Part shown: positions 17,535-26,139 of the stretch, piece by piece | How positions within the stretch are numbered: the stretch's first letter is position 1 | How the letters are laid out: every line of letters begins with the position of its first letter | Source: Candidatus Helarchaeota ASGARD archaeon Hel_GB_B | GTDB lineage: Archaea > Asgardarchaeota > Lokiarchaeia > Helarchaeales > HEL-GB-B | Length of the DNA stretch: 42,853 nucleotides | Assembly: GCA_005191425.1 (NCBI GenBank) | Contig: SUPR01000018.1 | Location: 1-42,853, forward strand | Reading direction: 5' to 3' | Translations under genes and position numbers: made by a program | The notes under the pieces: model-generated | What the model was told of the DNA's origin: nothing | The model's input: only the letters and a program-made list of their open reading frames with translations | Database searches by the model: none

Positions 17535-18740
17535 TTACATATAAAATTTCTCAGCTTTTCCCCAAATATTCATTAAGATACTTCCAAATATTTCAATTTG
17601 ATAGGGGTCTTTTACCATAATTCCAACAGGTTGACCAGTAGAATCTCTTGGTGCTACAAGCATTTCCTCTTGATCTCTAATTATTCCCCATAAACCTTTC
17701 TGTTTGTTATTTCTTATGGTAATATTTGGTCTTTTAAAGGAATTATAAATAGATTTATGATTTGGATTATTTATATTAATTGAGGAAATAATACGAATTT
17801 GAGTAGATGGCTTAATATTTTCAATATTTAAGATTTTAGGTAGTAAATCAAAATTTGGTAGACTTAAAATCAAATTATGTTTTAATCTATTAATGATGTC
17901 AGAAATTTTTTCATAAACTTGCGATTCGCCCTTGCAAATATTTGGTAAATATTTTGAAATAATTCCAGACTCTGCCTCCTCTAATTTTTTCTTATAATCG
18001 GTAATATTAGTATTAATTTTTTCTATTTTAACCTTTAAATCAAGAATTTGGTTTTCCAAATTAGTTATATTGTTTTCTTTATCAGTTATTACCATTAATA
18101 AGCTTTTTCTTTTGTCCTCTAATGACTTAATTTTTAAATTCAGTTCATCGATTTCAGAATTCTTATCCTTAAATATTTTTTCTAGTTTTTTAAATTCTAA
18201 TTCTAATTTTTGCGAGTCAGAAGTCGTCCGCTCTAAAGATTTTAACAAGTCTTCTTTTTCTGAGTTCAATTTCTCTAATTCCAAATTAATTGTAGTAATT
18301 TCAGCATTTCTTTTTCTTACTTCATTTCTTAATTGCTCATTTTTCTCTTTTAATTCATTTATGAATGTATTTTTATTTTTAATAATTGAATTTAAATCAT
18401 GAATATTATTTATATGATCTTCAATTTTTAAATTTAAATTAGTAATCTCTGCCTTTAATACCCCAACTTTTGTAATTTCACTTTTTAACTTTTTATTTTC
18501 TTCCATAAAATTTTCGATTTGTTTTAAAACTTTTTCTTTTTCGTATATAGCTTGCTCTTCGCTTAGAATAAGATCATTCTTCTCCTTGTCGATTTCTTTT
18601 ACTTGGTTTTCAAGTTCATTTATCTCTTCCATTAACCTATTAACCTCTCGCTTATTTTTTTCCTCTTGATCCTTTAATTTAACTTGTAATTTCTCAATTT
18701 GTTTGTCCTTTTTTATTATTTTTTTTTCTAATTTTTCCAT
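17535..18740 (-). CDS. Long coiled-coil protein with TrmB-like C-terminal domain
   Basis: 401 residues. Residues 1-255 are one continuous charged heptad-type coiled coil (Glu/Lys/Leu/Asn-rich). Residues 265-401 form a globular alpha/beta domain: TQIRIISSININNPNHK, then NITIRNN, a strand with RDQEEMLVAP, GIMVKDPYQIEIFGSIL and NIWGKAEKF. This order recalls the effector or PLD-like C-terminal domain of archaeal TrmB-type proteins, where the last helix contains W..A. No helix-turn-helix is present, so it is not a standard TrmB repressor. Assignment of the C-terminal domain is inference. It could be a dimeric scaffold or sensor. Confidence 0.7.
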   Translation of the reverse strand: MEKLEKKIIKKDKQIEKLQVKLKDQEEKNKREVNRLMEEINELENQVKEIDKEKNDLILSEEQAIYEKEKVLKQIENFMEENKKLKSEITKVGVLKAEITNLNLKIEDHINNIHDLNSIIKNKNTFINELKEKNEQLRNEVRKRNAEITTINLELEKLNSEKEDLLKSLERTTSDSQKLELEFKKLEKIFKDKNSEIDELNLKIKSLEDKRKSLLMVITDKENNITNLENQILDLKVKIEKINTNITDYKKKLEEAESGIISKYLPNICKGESQVYEKISDIINRLKHNLILSLPNFDLLPKILNIENIKPSTQIRIISSININNPNHKSIYNSFKRPNITIRNNKQKGLWGIIRDQEEMLVAPRDSTGQPVGIMVKDPYQIEIFGSILMNIWGKAEKFYM

Positions 18741-18916
18741 TTTTATAACCTTGAAAAATGTTAATGTATTCCCAGATTCAATATATTTGCAAGATAAAAA
18801 TATAAAGATTGGTAAAGAATTAAAGTACCTGTAATAGATGCATCTAACTTCTAAAAATTTTAGGATAAAAAATTTGATAATCTAAATTACTGCTAAATAA
18901 AAGTAAAAATGTGAAG

Positions 18917-19729
18917 TTATAATGAGATTATTTGGTCAATTGGGTAACCTATTCTTTTTGCGGTTAGCTCACATGCAATTGGAGACATATCAATTCCTAT
19001 AAAATGTCTTTTTAATTTATATGCTACTGCAATAGTTGTCCCGCTCCCACAAAACGCATCTAAAATTAAATCATTCTTATTTGAAGATACTTTAATAATT
19101 CTTTTTAATAATACTTCAGGCTTTTGAGTTGGATAACCCAGCCATTCCTTGTGATAACTTGTTAATTTTGTAAAATCAGCCCACCAGTCATTAATTGGAG
19201 TTCCCTTTTGTAAATCTAATTTTTTACCCCCAGATGTTAAACTATGTCGCGGGACATGTTTTTTAGTCCAATTACCAAATGATCTATACTCAACATTGAA
19301 TTTCCAATCAGCCCCTTTTGTATAACGAAAAATTGTGTCATGTTTTCTAGGAAAATCCTTTTTTGGAATACCTCCTCCTGAATATGCCCAAATTATTTCA
19401 TTTCTAAATTGTTTTACGCCAAAAATATTATCTAATAATATTCTAATATGACTATTAGAACGATAATCACAATGATGATAAAAAGTGCCATCTTTTTTTA
19501 ATATTCTATGCAATTCTTTAATTCTAGGTGTAATCCATTTTATATACTGACTGATCCCTCCAGCCCATTTATCCTTAAAAGATATCGATTCATTATGACT
19601 TTTATTTTTGCTTATAAATTCTTTATTAGTAAAAAAAGGCGGGTCTATATATATTAAATCGATTGATTCATCAGGTATCTTTTTCAAAACATCTAAATTA
19701 TCTCCACAATAAATTTTATCCATCAACAT
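18917..19729 (-). CDS. DNA (adenine-N6 or cytosine-N4) methyltransferase, beta-class
   Basis: 270 residues. DPPF (29-32) is the catalytic motif IV near the N-terminus, and ILDAFCGSGTT (222-232) with FIGIDMS is the SAM site near the C-terminus, which is the beta-class order. GYPTQKPEVLLKRII (198-212) is typical of this family, and DPPF points to adenine-N6 more than cytosine-N4. It methylates a short DNA site in the cytoplasm. No restriction endonuclease lies next to it, so it may be an orphan methylase with a regulatory or host-protective role. A central region (about 110-190) should hold target recognition. ATG 19723 is an alternative start. Confidence 0.9.
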   Translation of the reverse strand: MLMDKIYCGDNLDVLKKIPDESIDLIYIDPPFFTNKEFISKNKSHNESISFKDKWAGGISQYIKWITPRIKELHRILKKDGTFYHHCDYRSNSHIRILLDNIFGVKQFRNEIIWAYSGGGIPKKDFPRKHDTIFRYTKGADWKFNVEYRSFGNWTKKHVPRHSLTSGGKKLDLQKGTPINDWWADFTKLTSYHKEWLGYPTQKPEVLLKRIIKVSSNKNDLILDAFCGSGTTIAVAYKLKRHFIGIDMSPIACELTAKRIGYPIDQIISL

Positions 19730-19968
19730 TAAAAAATTTTCTCTCCAATTAATTTGTTTAAAAATTTGATTACAGTACCATGATTTTATCTCTTAATTTT
19801 TTAATAAAAACATAAGTAAATAACTTTTAAGTTTTCATAAATTCCGTTGCTGATGTCGAGTTTCATCATTTTTGAATTTTTAATTGCTCCTACTAATCAC
19901 CTACTAATATATAATGTTATTTATTAAGAATTTTTTTAATTATAACTTTAGAATATTTGATCAATTTT

Positions 19969-20907
19969 CTAATAAAGAATTTTAATTATAAAATCTCCTT
20001 TTTTAACTCCCACAAAATCGGCTAAAGGTTTACATTTAAGTTTTAAAATTAAGACTATTATTTTATTTTTTAAATTATCTTGATATTTAATTATAGTTTC
20101 AAAATTATTTTGACCTTTTGAGATAATTATATCAGATTCTTCCAAGGCGAATTTAAATTCAGAAGTTAAATTATTATATAAAAAGCCCAAGCAGAAACGA
20201 TTTGCTTGGATAATTTTAACATTTTTAATTTTTGATAAATTGATGGATAAAGCGTCTTCAATAGTGGCATCATTTACTAATGGTCCACTTCTAACGACTA
20301 CATTTATTTTATTGTTATAATTGGATAAATTTTCAATTAAAAGTTTATCACAGACAATTTCTCCAGCGTTATCAACAATGTATAAAATATTTTTATCTCC
20401 ATTTTTAATTAAATCATAGAATTTACGAGAATCATCGATAGTTGGCTTAGATTTTAGGATATCATTCATTTGTTCTTTTAAATTTTCTACAGATAATTCA
20501 AATTCATAATTTCCTGTTGCGAAATCAATAACATTTCCAAAAATAGTTAAAAGTAATGTTTTATAAAATTTTTCAAAAGGATCTGAGATTGAAGCAATTA
20601 ATTTTACCATATATGGTTCTAAGCTTAATATTATTTCATTACTTTCTTTTTTTTCTTTTTTATATGGGTCCTTGATACCTGTTAATTCCTCAACTTTTTC
20701 AATAATTTTACTGGAGAGTTCCGTGGTGAAGCTATCTTGTGAAATATCTGAAAGAATTTTGAGAGATTCTTTAATAATTTCAATTTGCTTCAAATTATCT
20801 TTAGTAGACCTTATTGCTAGTTCGTAAGCAATTTTCATAAGACATGTGCCGCACGATGGTTTAATCCAATTCTTTTTATTGAAATGCTTGTTATTTGTTT
20901 GTGTCAA
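19969..20907 (-). CDS. DUF89/ARMT1-like damage-control phosphatase family protein
   Basis: 312 residues. C19xxC22 at the N-terminus, a helical bundle, then YIVDNAGEIVCDKLLIE, VVRSGPLVNDATIEDA, ISKGQNNFE and LKLKCKPLADFVGVKKGD: these are the conserved blocks of the DUF89 fold, a metal-dependent phosphatase that removes damaged phosphometabolites. The archaeal subgroup with the Cys pair is implicated in the same chemistry, but substrates are unproven. The start is TTG 20907, needed to include the Cys pair. It ends with TAG, one of few in this window; TAA follows in frame six codons later. It is divergent from the corrinoid protein gene, with 114 bases between them. Confidence 0.85.
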   Translation of the reverse strand: MTQTNNKHFNKKNWIKPSCGTCLMKIAYELAIRSTKDNLKQIEIIKESLKILSDISQDSFTTELSSKIIEKVEELTGIKDPYKKEKKESNEIILSLEPYMVKLIASISDPFEKFYKTLLLTIFGNVIDFATGNYEFELSVENLKEQMNDILKSKPTIDDSRKFYDLIKNGDKNILYIVDNAGEIVCDKLLIENLSNYNNKINVVVRSGPLVNDATIEDALSINLSKIKNVKIIQANRFCLGFLYNNLTSEFKFALEESDIIISKGQNNFETIIKYQDNLKNKIIVLILKLKCKPLADFVGVKKGDFIIKILY

Positions 20908-21021
20908 ATTAGTTTCAACTCAAATTATTTGTAAAAAAATTCAATTTTAAAGAAAGTATTTTTATTTTGATATTTAATATTGTTTTATAATATCTTTAAT
21001 TTAATAATAGAAGAATAGAAA

Positions 21022-21687
21022 ATGTCCAATGAAGTCATTGAATTTCTCAAGAGTAATATTTTAGAATTGGAAATGGACTCTTCAATTGAAAATGCAAATA
21101 CTATTTTAAATTCAAATGGTAAAATACCGATAAATGATGTAGTTAAAGCTATTTCGGGTAGTTTAGAAGAAGTTGGTAAAAAGTTTCAGAATGGTGAATG
21201 GTATTTAACAGAATTGGTTTACGCAGCAGAAATAGCAAAAGAAGTATTAAAAATATTAGCTCCTTTACTGGAAAAATCGAGTACTGAAACACACGGAACA
21301 ATAGTAATTGGGACAGTTGCAGGCGATTTGCATGATTTAGGTAAAAATATTTTTTGTAATTATGCAAAAAGTGCTGGATTTAAGGTAATTGATCTAGGGA
21401 CAGATGTTTCAGTTAATAATTTTATAGATGCAATAAAAGAAAATAATGCCCATATTCTTGGAATGTCATGTCTCCTAACTGCTACAGATAATCAATTGGG
21501 GGAAGTTATTAATGAACTCAAAAGGCAAAAATTAAGAGATAAAGTTAAAGTTATAATTGGTGGTGCAGCAATCACAGAAGAATTTGCAAGAAGTATTGGA
21601 GCTGATGCTTTTGCACCTGATGCAATTACAGGAATCGACATAATAAAAAAGTGGGCTGAGTTTTTTCTACCTGATTTGACAAAATAA
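21022..21687 (+). CDS. Corrinoid (B12-binding) methyl-carrier protein, MtaC/MtbC/MttC-type
   Basis: 221 residues. Residues 1-88 are the four-helix cap domain (B12-binding_2) and residues 90-221 the Rossmann B12 domain. The motif DLHDLGKNI (102-110) contains His104, the expected lower ligand of cobalt, and the later GMSCLLTAT and VIIGGAAITEEFA complete the corrinoid pocket. Such proteins carry a methyl group between a substrate-specific methyltransferase and a second methyltransferase, ending on a thiol or tetrahydropterin. Neither methyltransferase nor a reactivating ATPase lies in the window, so the substrate (methanol, methylamine, a methoxy compound or other) is unknown. Confidence 0.9.
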   Translation: MSNEVIEFLKSNILELEMDSSIENANTILNSNGKIPINDVVKAISGSLEEVGKKFQNGEWYLTELVYAAEIAKEVLKILAPLLEKSSTETHGTIVIGTVAGDLHDLGKNIFCNYAKSAGFKVIDLGTDVSVNNFIDAIKENNAHILGMSCLLTATDNQLGEVINELKRQKLRDKVKVIIGGAAITEEFARSIGADAFAPDAITGIDIIKKWAEFFLPDLTK

Positions 21688-21737
21688 TTAAAAAAAATTA
21701 TATCTAGTTTTTTATTAAAAATAAAAAGAGGGTCTTT

Positions 21738-23054
21738 TTACATTTGCATATTTTCAAATAAAATAGCTTGTCCATTTCCAAATCCAGCACATAATGTAAA
21801 TAAACCCAGTCGTTTGTGGTTATGTATTAATTCCCATATTAATTCTACCGCCCAAGCAACTCCTGATGCACCAATTGGATGTCCTCCAGCGATAGCTCCA
21901 CCACTTGTATTTAATCGTTCATCAGTAAGCGCATTACCACCTAGTTCATGCATCACTACAAAAGGTACACTAGCAAAAGCTTCATTAATGTGGATTAGGT
22001 CCAGATCGTCTAGACCAATACCTTCTCTTTTGAAAACTTTTCTCGAAGCAGGTATTGGGCCGGTCAGTACTATTCGGGGGTCAGAAGCTGCATTTGAAAT
22101 TGTAATAATCCTTACCAATGGTTTAATTCCTAATTGTTCTGCCCGTTCCTCAGTCATTAAGACCATTGCAGCCCCACCATCAGAAATAGCAGATGAATTT
22201 CCGGCGTGTATAACACCGCCTGATTTAAATCTTGGCTTTAAAGATTTCATTTTCTGCATAGCTCGTTCTGGGTCGTCTAAATAAATAGCTCGAGGTGTTT
22301 CGTCCACAGTAAATGTTTCGCGTATAAATTTTTTAGTTTCAGGATCACGAATTTTTTTACCATTTTCATCTCTTTTAATGTGTGTTATTGGCATCATTCT
22401 GGGTTCATATTTTTCTTTTTGTCGTTGAATTTTGATCATATTTCTATGACTTCTAGCTGCAAATTCATCAAGATCATCTCGCTTTAAATTCCACATCCCG
22501 GCAATCTTTTCTCCAGCTGGTCCAAGTCCAAGAGTTCTTTTCATAAATAATTTTTCAAGCAAAGTTTGATGCTTGTGTCCATCTTTTGTAAATGCTTGTA
22601 TGCTACTACCTAACGGAAAAATGGAAAGTAATTCCTGCCCACCTGCAATCCCAATATCTCCTTGACCTAATGCAAGCATATTATTAATATATTGAATTGC
22701 AGAAGTCCCAGCATTACAATACGAATCAACTGTCACACCAAAAACTTGAAAAAATTCAGATTCATCTTTATCTGGATCTTGCATTATAGCACTAATTCTT
22801 GCTAAATCTCCGGATTGAGCGCCATATTGCCCAGAACATCCATAAGCTATAGCCTCAATATCTTTCGGAGAGATCTGATTTTTTGATTTTTCTAAAACAT
22901 CAGCCCAAATATTTCCGAGAATTTGCCCTCCGAAATCTTGTGGTGATGCATAATAGTGGATCCCTTTTTTAAGACCCGCCTTCCACCCGGATTTACCCAT
23001 CGGGGCTCTCTTGGCGGAAACTACTACAACACTATTTACTTTTTTATTACTCAT
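21738..23054 (-). CDS. Thiolase (acetyl-CoA C-acetyltransferase family)
   Basis: 438 residues. All catalytic elements are present: Cys113 in DSYCNAGTSAI (nucleophile), NEAF (357-360), His392 in GGHPIGASG, and Cys422 in TLCAGFGNGQA. It therefore can condense or cleave 3-oxoacyl-CoA, which separates it from archaeal SCP-x-like paralogues that lack residues. Depending on direction it would serve beta-oxidation or acetoacetyl-CoA formation for mevalonate. It has a longer insert than bacterial PhaA around 220-260. No HMG-CoA synthase or DUF35 partner lies beside it, which leaves fatty-acid or ketogenic use open. It converges on the corrinoid protein gene. Confidence 0.92.
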   Translation of the reverse strand: MSNKKVNSVVVVSAKRAPMGKSGWKAGLKKGIHYYASPQDFGGQILGNIWADVLEKSKNQISPKDIEAIAYGCSGQYGAQSGDLARISAIMQDPDKDESEFFQVFGVTVDSYCNAGTSAIQYINNMLALGQGDIGIAGGQELLSIFPLGSSIQAFTKDGHKHQTLLEKLFMKRTLGLGPAGEKIAGMWNLKRDDLDEFAARSHRNMIKIQRQKEKYEPRMMPITHIKRDENGKKIRDPETKKFIRETFTVDETPRAIYLDDPERAMQKMKSLKPRFKSGGVIHAGNSSAISDGGAAMVLMTEERAEQLGIKPLVRIITISNAASDPRIVLTGPIPASRKVFKREGIGLDDLDLIHINEAFASVPFVVMHELGGNALTDERLNTSGGAIAGGHPIGASGVAWAVELIWELIHNHKRLGLFTLCAGFGNGQAILFENMQM

Positions 23055-23474
23055 TTAAACCAACCATTCATTTACTAATTTATTGTCATTTAAATAGAAA
23101 AAATACATAAAAATATTACTAATTTTCGAGTTTTAATTCGATTCATATTATTATTTGAAATCATTTCAATGTTAAATTTAATAATATAAGAGATTAATAA
23201 AAAAACTGAATAAAACTAAAAATTGTCTAATATACGTTTTTTCTATTCATTATTTAAACAATAAAACTAATTATTGCCAAATATTATACAAAAAAATGAG
23301 AATAAAAAGATAAAAATGATATTTATCAATAATGTTCATTAAAAAATTAAAAAATAAATAAACCCATTAGAAATAAATTTTAAAAATAAAAAATATAATC
23401 TAATGAAATTAGTTAATAACGTTCATTATTTTCAAAATAGAAATAGATTCTAATTAAGAAGCAAGGTTTAAGTT
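23055..23474. other. Divergent intergenic region, 420 bases
   Basis: AT-rich spacer holding the promoters of the thiolase (leftward) and the Roadblock-GTPase (rightward). The pattern AACGTTCATTA-like recurs near 23331 and 23419 (AATGTTCATTA / AACGTTCATTA), a short direct repeat that could be an operator but is only ten bases long. I see nothing else. Confidence 0.4.
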
Positions 23475-24458
23475 ATGAGTAAATCGGAAACTCTAAATGA
23501 TGAATTAAGAAAATATATGCGAATTTTAGATATGAGGAAGGTGAAAGTTAGAGGCTGCGCAATAGTAGACTCAGATGGACTAATAATTGCCTCAAAAATA
23601 AAAGGAACAGAAAATGAAATGGCAGTAGGGGCAGTTACTAGTGTTCTTTCAAGTTTAAGTGAACGGATTAAAGAAGAATTCAATTCAGGATTATTTCGAA
23701 ATGCAATGATCGAAACTAATGAACTTTTATTGATTTTTACGGGGATAGGCAATATAGCAATTTTAACAACTATTGCTGAAGTTGGAGCTGAAACAGATAA
23801 TATAAAACCATATGCAAAAATTTTTGCAAATAAAATTAATAATATACTCACAGGTAAAGTAGAAATTAAAAAAGCTGCACCAAGTACCGTTGAAATAGAT
23901 AAAAAGAAAAAAGTAGTCCACAAATTTATAAGCAAAGGTCTCATTTTAGGTGATTATGCTGTAGGTAAAACCTCAATTTTAACTCGATTTACCCAATACA
24001 AGTTTACAGCTGAATATAAACAATCACTTGGAATTTCAGTTGTTAAAAAGGAATATTTTCTTAACAATTATAAAAATGAATGGACTGAAGTAGACTTGGT
24101 TTTGTGGGACTTGGCGGCACAAATTAGAGATATGCATGTAAGGCATGATTATTATGCTGGAGCAGATTTTGTTTTGATATTATTTGATGTAACTAGGCCT
24201 GAAACAATGGACACAGCATTAAATTGGTATAGAGATTGCTATAAAACTCTTTCGCAAGATTCAAAGAGTAAAAGAGAGCCAGTGTTTATTTTAGTAGGAA
24301 ACAAGATTGATTTACCAAGAAAAGTTGAGAGATCTGAAGGAGAAACGATGGCTAAAAGCATTGGAATTCCTTATATTGAAACAAGTGCAAAAACTGCTGA
24401 AAATGTTGAAGATGCATTCAAAACAGTAATTTCTAAATTTGTAAATAAAGTAACTTAA
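23475..24458 (+). CDS. Roadblock/LC7 domain fused to Ras/Rab-type small GTPase
   Basis: 327 residues. Residues 8-127 form a Roadblock/LC7 domain (GCAIVDSDGLIIASK, then NELLLIFTGIGNIAILTTI), the fold found in longin-like regulators of GTPases such as MglB and Ragulator. After a Lys-rich linker, residues 150-327 are a small GTPase: P-loop GDYAVGKTS (159-167), switch I with Ser184 where Ras/Rab have Thr, G3 WDLAAQ (211-216), G4 NKID (276-279) and G5 TSAK (303-306). The G3 Gly is Ala215. There is no C-terminal Cys, so it is not prenylated. Fusing a Roadblock regulator to a GTPase is typical of Asgard genomes. It probably acts in cytoplasmic or membrane signalling. Confidence 0.92.
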   Translation: MSKSETLNDELRKYMRILDMRKVKVRGCAIVDSDGLIIASKIKGTENEMAVGAVTSVLSSLSERIKEEFNSGLFRNAMIETNELLLIFTGIGNIAILTTIAEVGAETDNIKPYAKIFANKINNILTGKVEIKKAAPSTVEIDKKKKVVHKFISKGLILGDYAVGKTSILTRFTQYKFTAEYKQSLGISVVKKEYFLNNYKNEWTEVDLVLWDLAAQIRDMHVRHDYYAGADFVLILFDVTRPETMDTALNWYRDCYKTLSQDSKSKREPVFILVGNKIDLPRKVERSEGETMAKSIGIPYIETSAKTAENVEDAFKTVISKFVNKVT

Positions 24459-24610
24459 TCATGTCATATTTATAAATATGATTTTAATTGTTATTTTAAA
24501 GTTTCAAAAACTCATTTTTACTTATTAATACCGATATTTTCAAAATAAGTTAATAAATAATTATTTTAATTGTATAAAATTAGATAATTTAAATAAATAT
24601 TAAAATAGGA

Positions 24611-24620
24611 TATATAAAAT
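24611..24620 (+). promoter_or_regulatory. TATA box of the subtilase gene
   Basis: TATATAAAAT preceded by AGGA. A start of transcription about 27 bases on would leave a 5' leader of about 22 bases that includes the AAAGGAG ribosome binding site before ATG 24664. The spacing fits; the AT-rich background keeps confidence low. Confidence 0.4.
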
Positions 24621-24663
24621 AAAATATACTAATTAAAAAAAAATCTATTAAAGGAGTTTTAAT

Positions 24664-25989
24664 ATGGTAAATACGAAGGTTTTTAAACGGAAAAGTTTTT
24701 TAGAGAAATTACAAGCAATGGCTGATAAAGATGAAATAATTGGAGCAATAGTAGAATGCAAAAACCCCAAAAAATTCGCGGAGGAATTAAAGGAGAAGCA
24801 TCCACAAATTAATATAAAATATGTTTATAATATTATTGATGCAATAGCAGTTGAAACAACAGCAAAAGATATTTTGGAAAATTTAAGTGTCATGAACGAT
24901 GTTGAAGTAATTGACGAAGATATGGAAGTACAAATTTTATTAGACGAGTCTGTTGCAGTTATTGGTATAAGACCTGAAATTTGGGACCTAGGAGTTGAGG
25001 GTGAAGGGGTAACTGTTGCGGTTATAGATACAGGCATTGATGATACACATCCTGATTTAAAAAATAAAGTTGTTGCAAAATCTGATTTTACCAGTGAAAA
25101 AGGTACTGATTTAGAAAATATTGATGGAAATGGGCATGGAACTCATGTTTCAAGTACTATTGCAGGTACTGGGGCGGCATCCAAAGGAAAATACAAAGGT
25201 GTTGCTCCTAAAGCTAAGTTGATTGCTGCTAAAGTTCTTGCATCAAATGGGTCAGGATCTTTTTCAGGAGTGATTGCTGGGATTGATTGGGCAGCTCAAC
25301 AAGATTGTCAAGTTATGAATATGAGCTTGGGCGCTAATGTGCCAGGATCTTGCGATGGGACTGATGCAGTCTGTAAAGCAGTGGATGCTGCAATGGATAA
25401 AGGAATTGTAATGTGTATTGCAGCAGGTAATAGTGGACCAGAATCAAAAACAGTCGGCACTCCAGGTTGCGCTAAGAAAGTAATTACTGTAGGCGCTACT
25501 GATAAAAGTGATGTAATTGCTTGGTTCAGTTCTCGTGGCCCGACCGCTGACAATAGAATAAAGCCGGATGTTTGTTTTCCCGGTGTAAATATAGTGGCTG
25601 CTAGGGCAAAAAATACCTCAATGGGAACACCAGTAGGTAATAGATATACTTCTGCTTCGGGTACTTCAATGGCGACTCCGCATTGTTCAGGCGTGGCAGC
25701 ACTTATAAAATCGATTAAACCAGATTTATCTGCGCATGATGTAAAATCATTAATTATGAAATTTACAAAAAATCTGAACCTAGACCCAAACACACAAGGT
25801 AAAGGGAGATCTGAAGCAGCACAAGCAATAAAATCATTATTAAAAGAAAATGAAAAAGAACCAGAAAAAAAGCCCGATGAAGAAGACGAAGACTCTTCCA
25901 AAAGAGATTTCATAATAAATGTAACAATTTTAGTCGCAATATTCGTAATATTAACAATTATTCTAATTTTAACGATAAATTCTATCTAA
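24664..25989 (+). CDS. Subtilisin-like serine protease with C-terminal membrane anchor
   Basis: 441 residues. Residues 20-95 look like an I9-type propeptide. The catalytic triad is Asp122 (VAVIDTGID), His158 (GNGHGTHV) and Ser335 (SGTSMATPH), with Asn256 (AAGNSGP) in the oxyanion hole, so the protease should be active. After a highly acidic tail (395-412, EKKPDEEDED) a single membrane helix spans about 416-439 and ends the protein. There is no N-terminal signal peptide. That leaves two readings: a cytoplasmic enzyme tail-anchored in the membrane, or an exported one using an unrecognised signal. AAAGGAG precedes the ATG, and a T7 run (26002-26008) follows the stop. Confidence 0.9.
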   Translation: MVNTKVFKRKSFLEKLQAMADKDEIIGAIVECKNPKKFAEELKEKHPQINIKYVYNIIDAIAVETTAKDILENLSVMNDVEVIDEDMEVQILLDESVAVIGIRPEIWDLGVEGEGVTVAVIDTGIDDTHPDLKNKVVAKSDFTSEKGTDLENIDGNGHGTHVSSTIAGTGAASKGKYKGVAPKAKLIAAKVLASNGSGSFSGVIAGIDWAAQQDCQVMNMSLGANVPGSCDGTDAVCKAVDAAMDKGIVMCIAAGNSGPESKTVGTPGCAKKVITVGATDKSDVIAWFSSRGPTADNRIKPDVCFPGVNIVAARAKNTSMGTPVGNRYTSASGTSMATPHCSGVAALIKSIKPDLSAHDVKSLIMKFTKNLNLDPNTQGKGRSEAAQAIKSLLKENEKEPEKKPDEEDEDSSKRDFIINVTILVAIFVILTIILILTINSI

Positions 25990-26001
25990 ATATTAATAAT
26001 C

Positions 26002-26008
26002 TTTTTTT
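26002..26008 (+). terminator. T-tract after the subtilase gene
   Basis: Seven T residues 13 bases after the stop codon, preceded by no hairpin. Archaeal termination commonly uses such a T-tract alone. It is a plausible terminator and nothing more. Confidence 0.3.
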
Positions 26009-26139
26009 CCTACATATTTAATTTTAGAAATCTTTTGGTAATTCAAAAACTTTTTAGGATTTTTAAGTAATAAATAAAAAGAAAATACAAAAATAATCTT
26101 AAATCACTATAAAGTGAAAAAAATTTCAGATGAATCGAA

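Noticed and set aside
21814..22284. Open frames on the strand opposite the thiolase, iorA, subtilase and Fe-S genes
   Set aside because: They lie fully inside genes with clear family motifs, have no ribosome binding site and give sequences of unnatural composition. They are shadows of the real genes.
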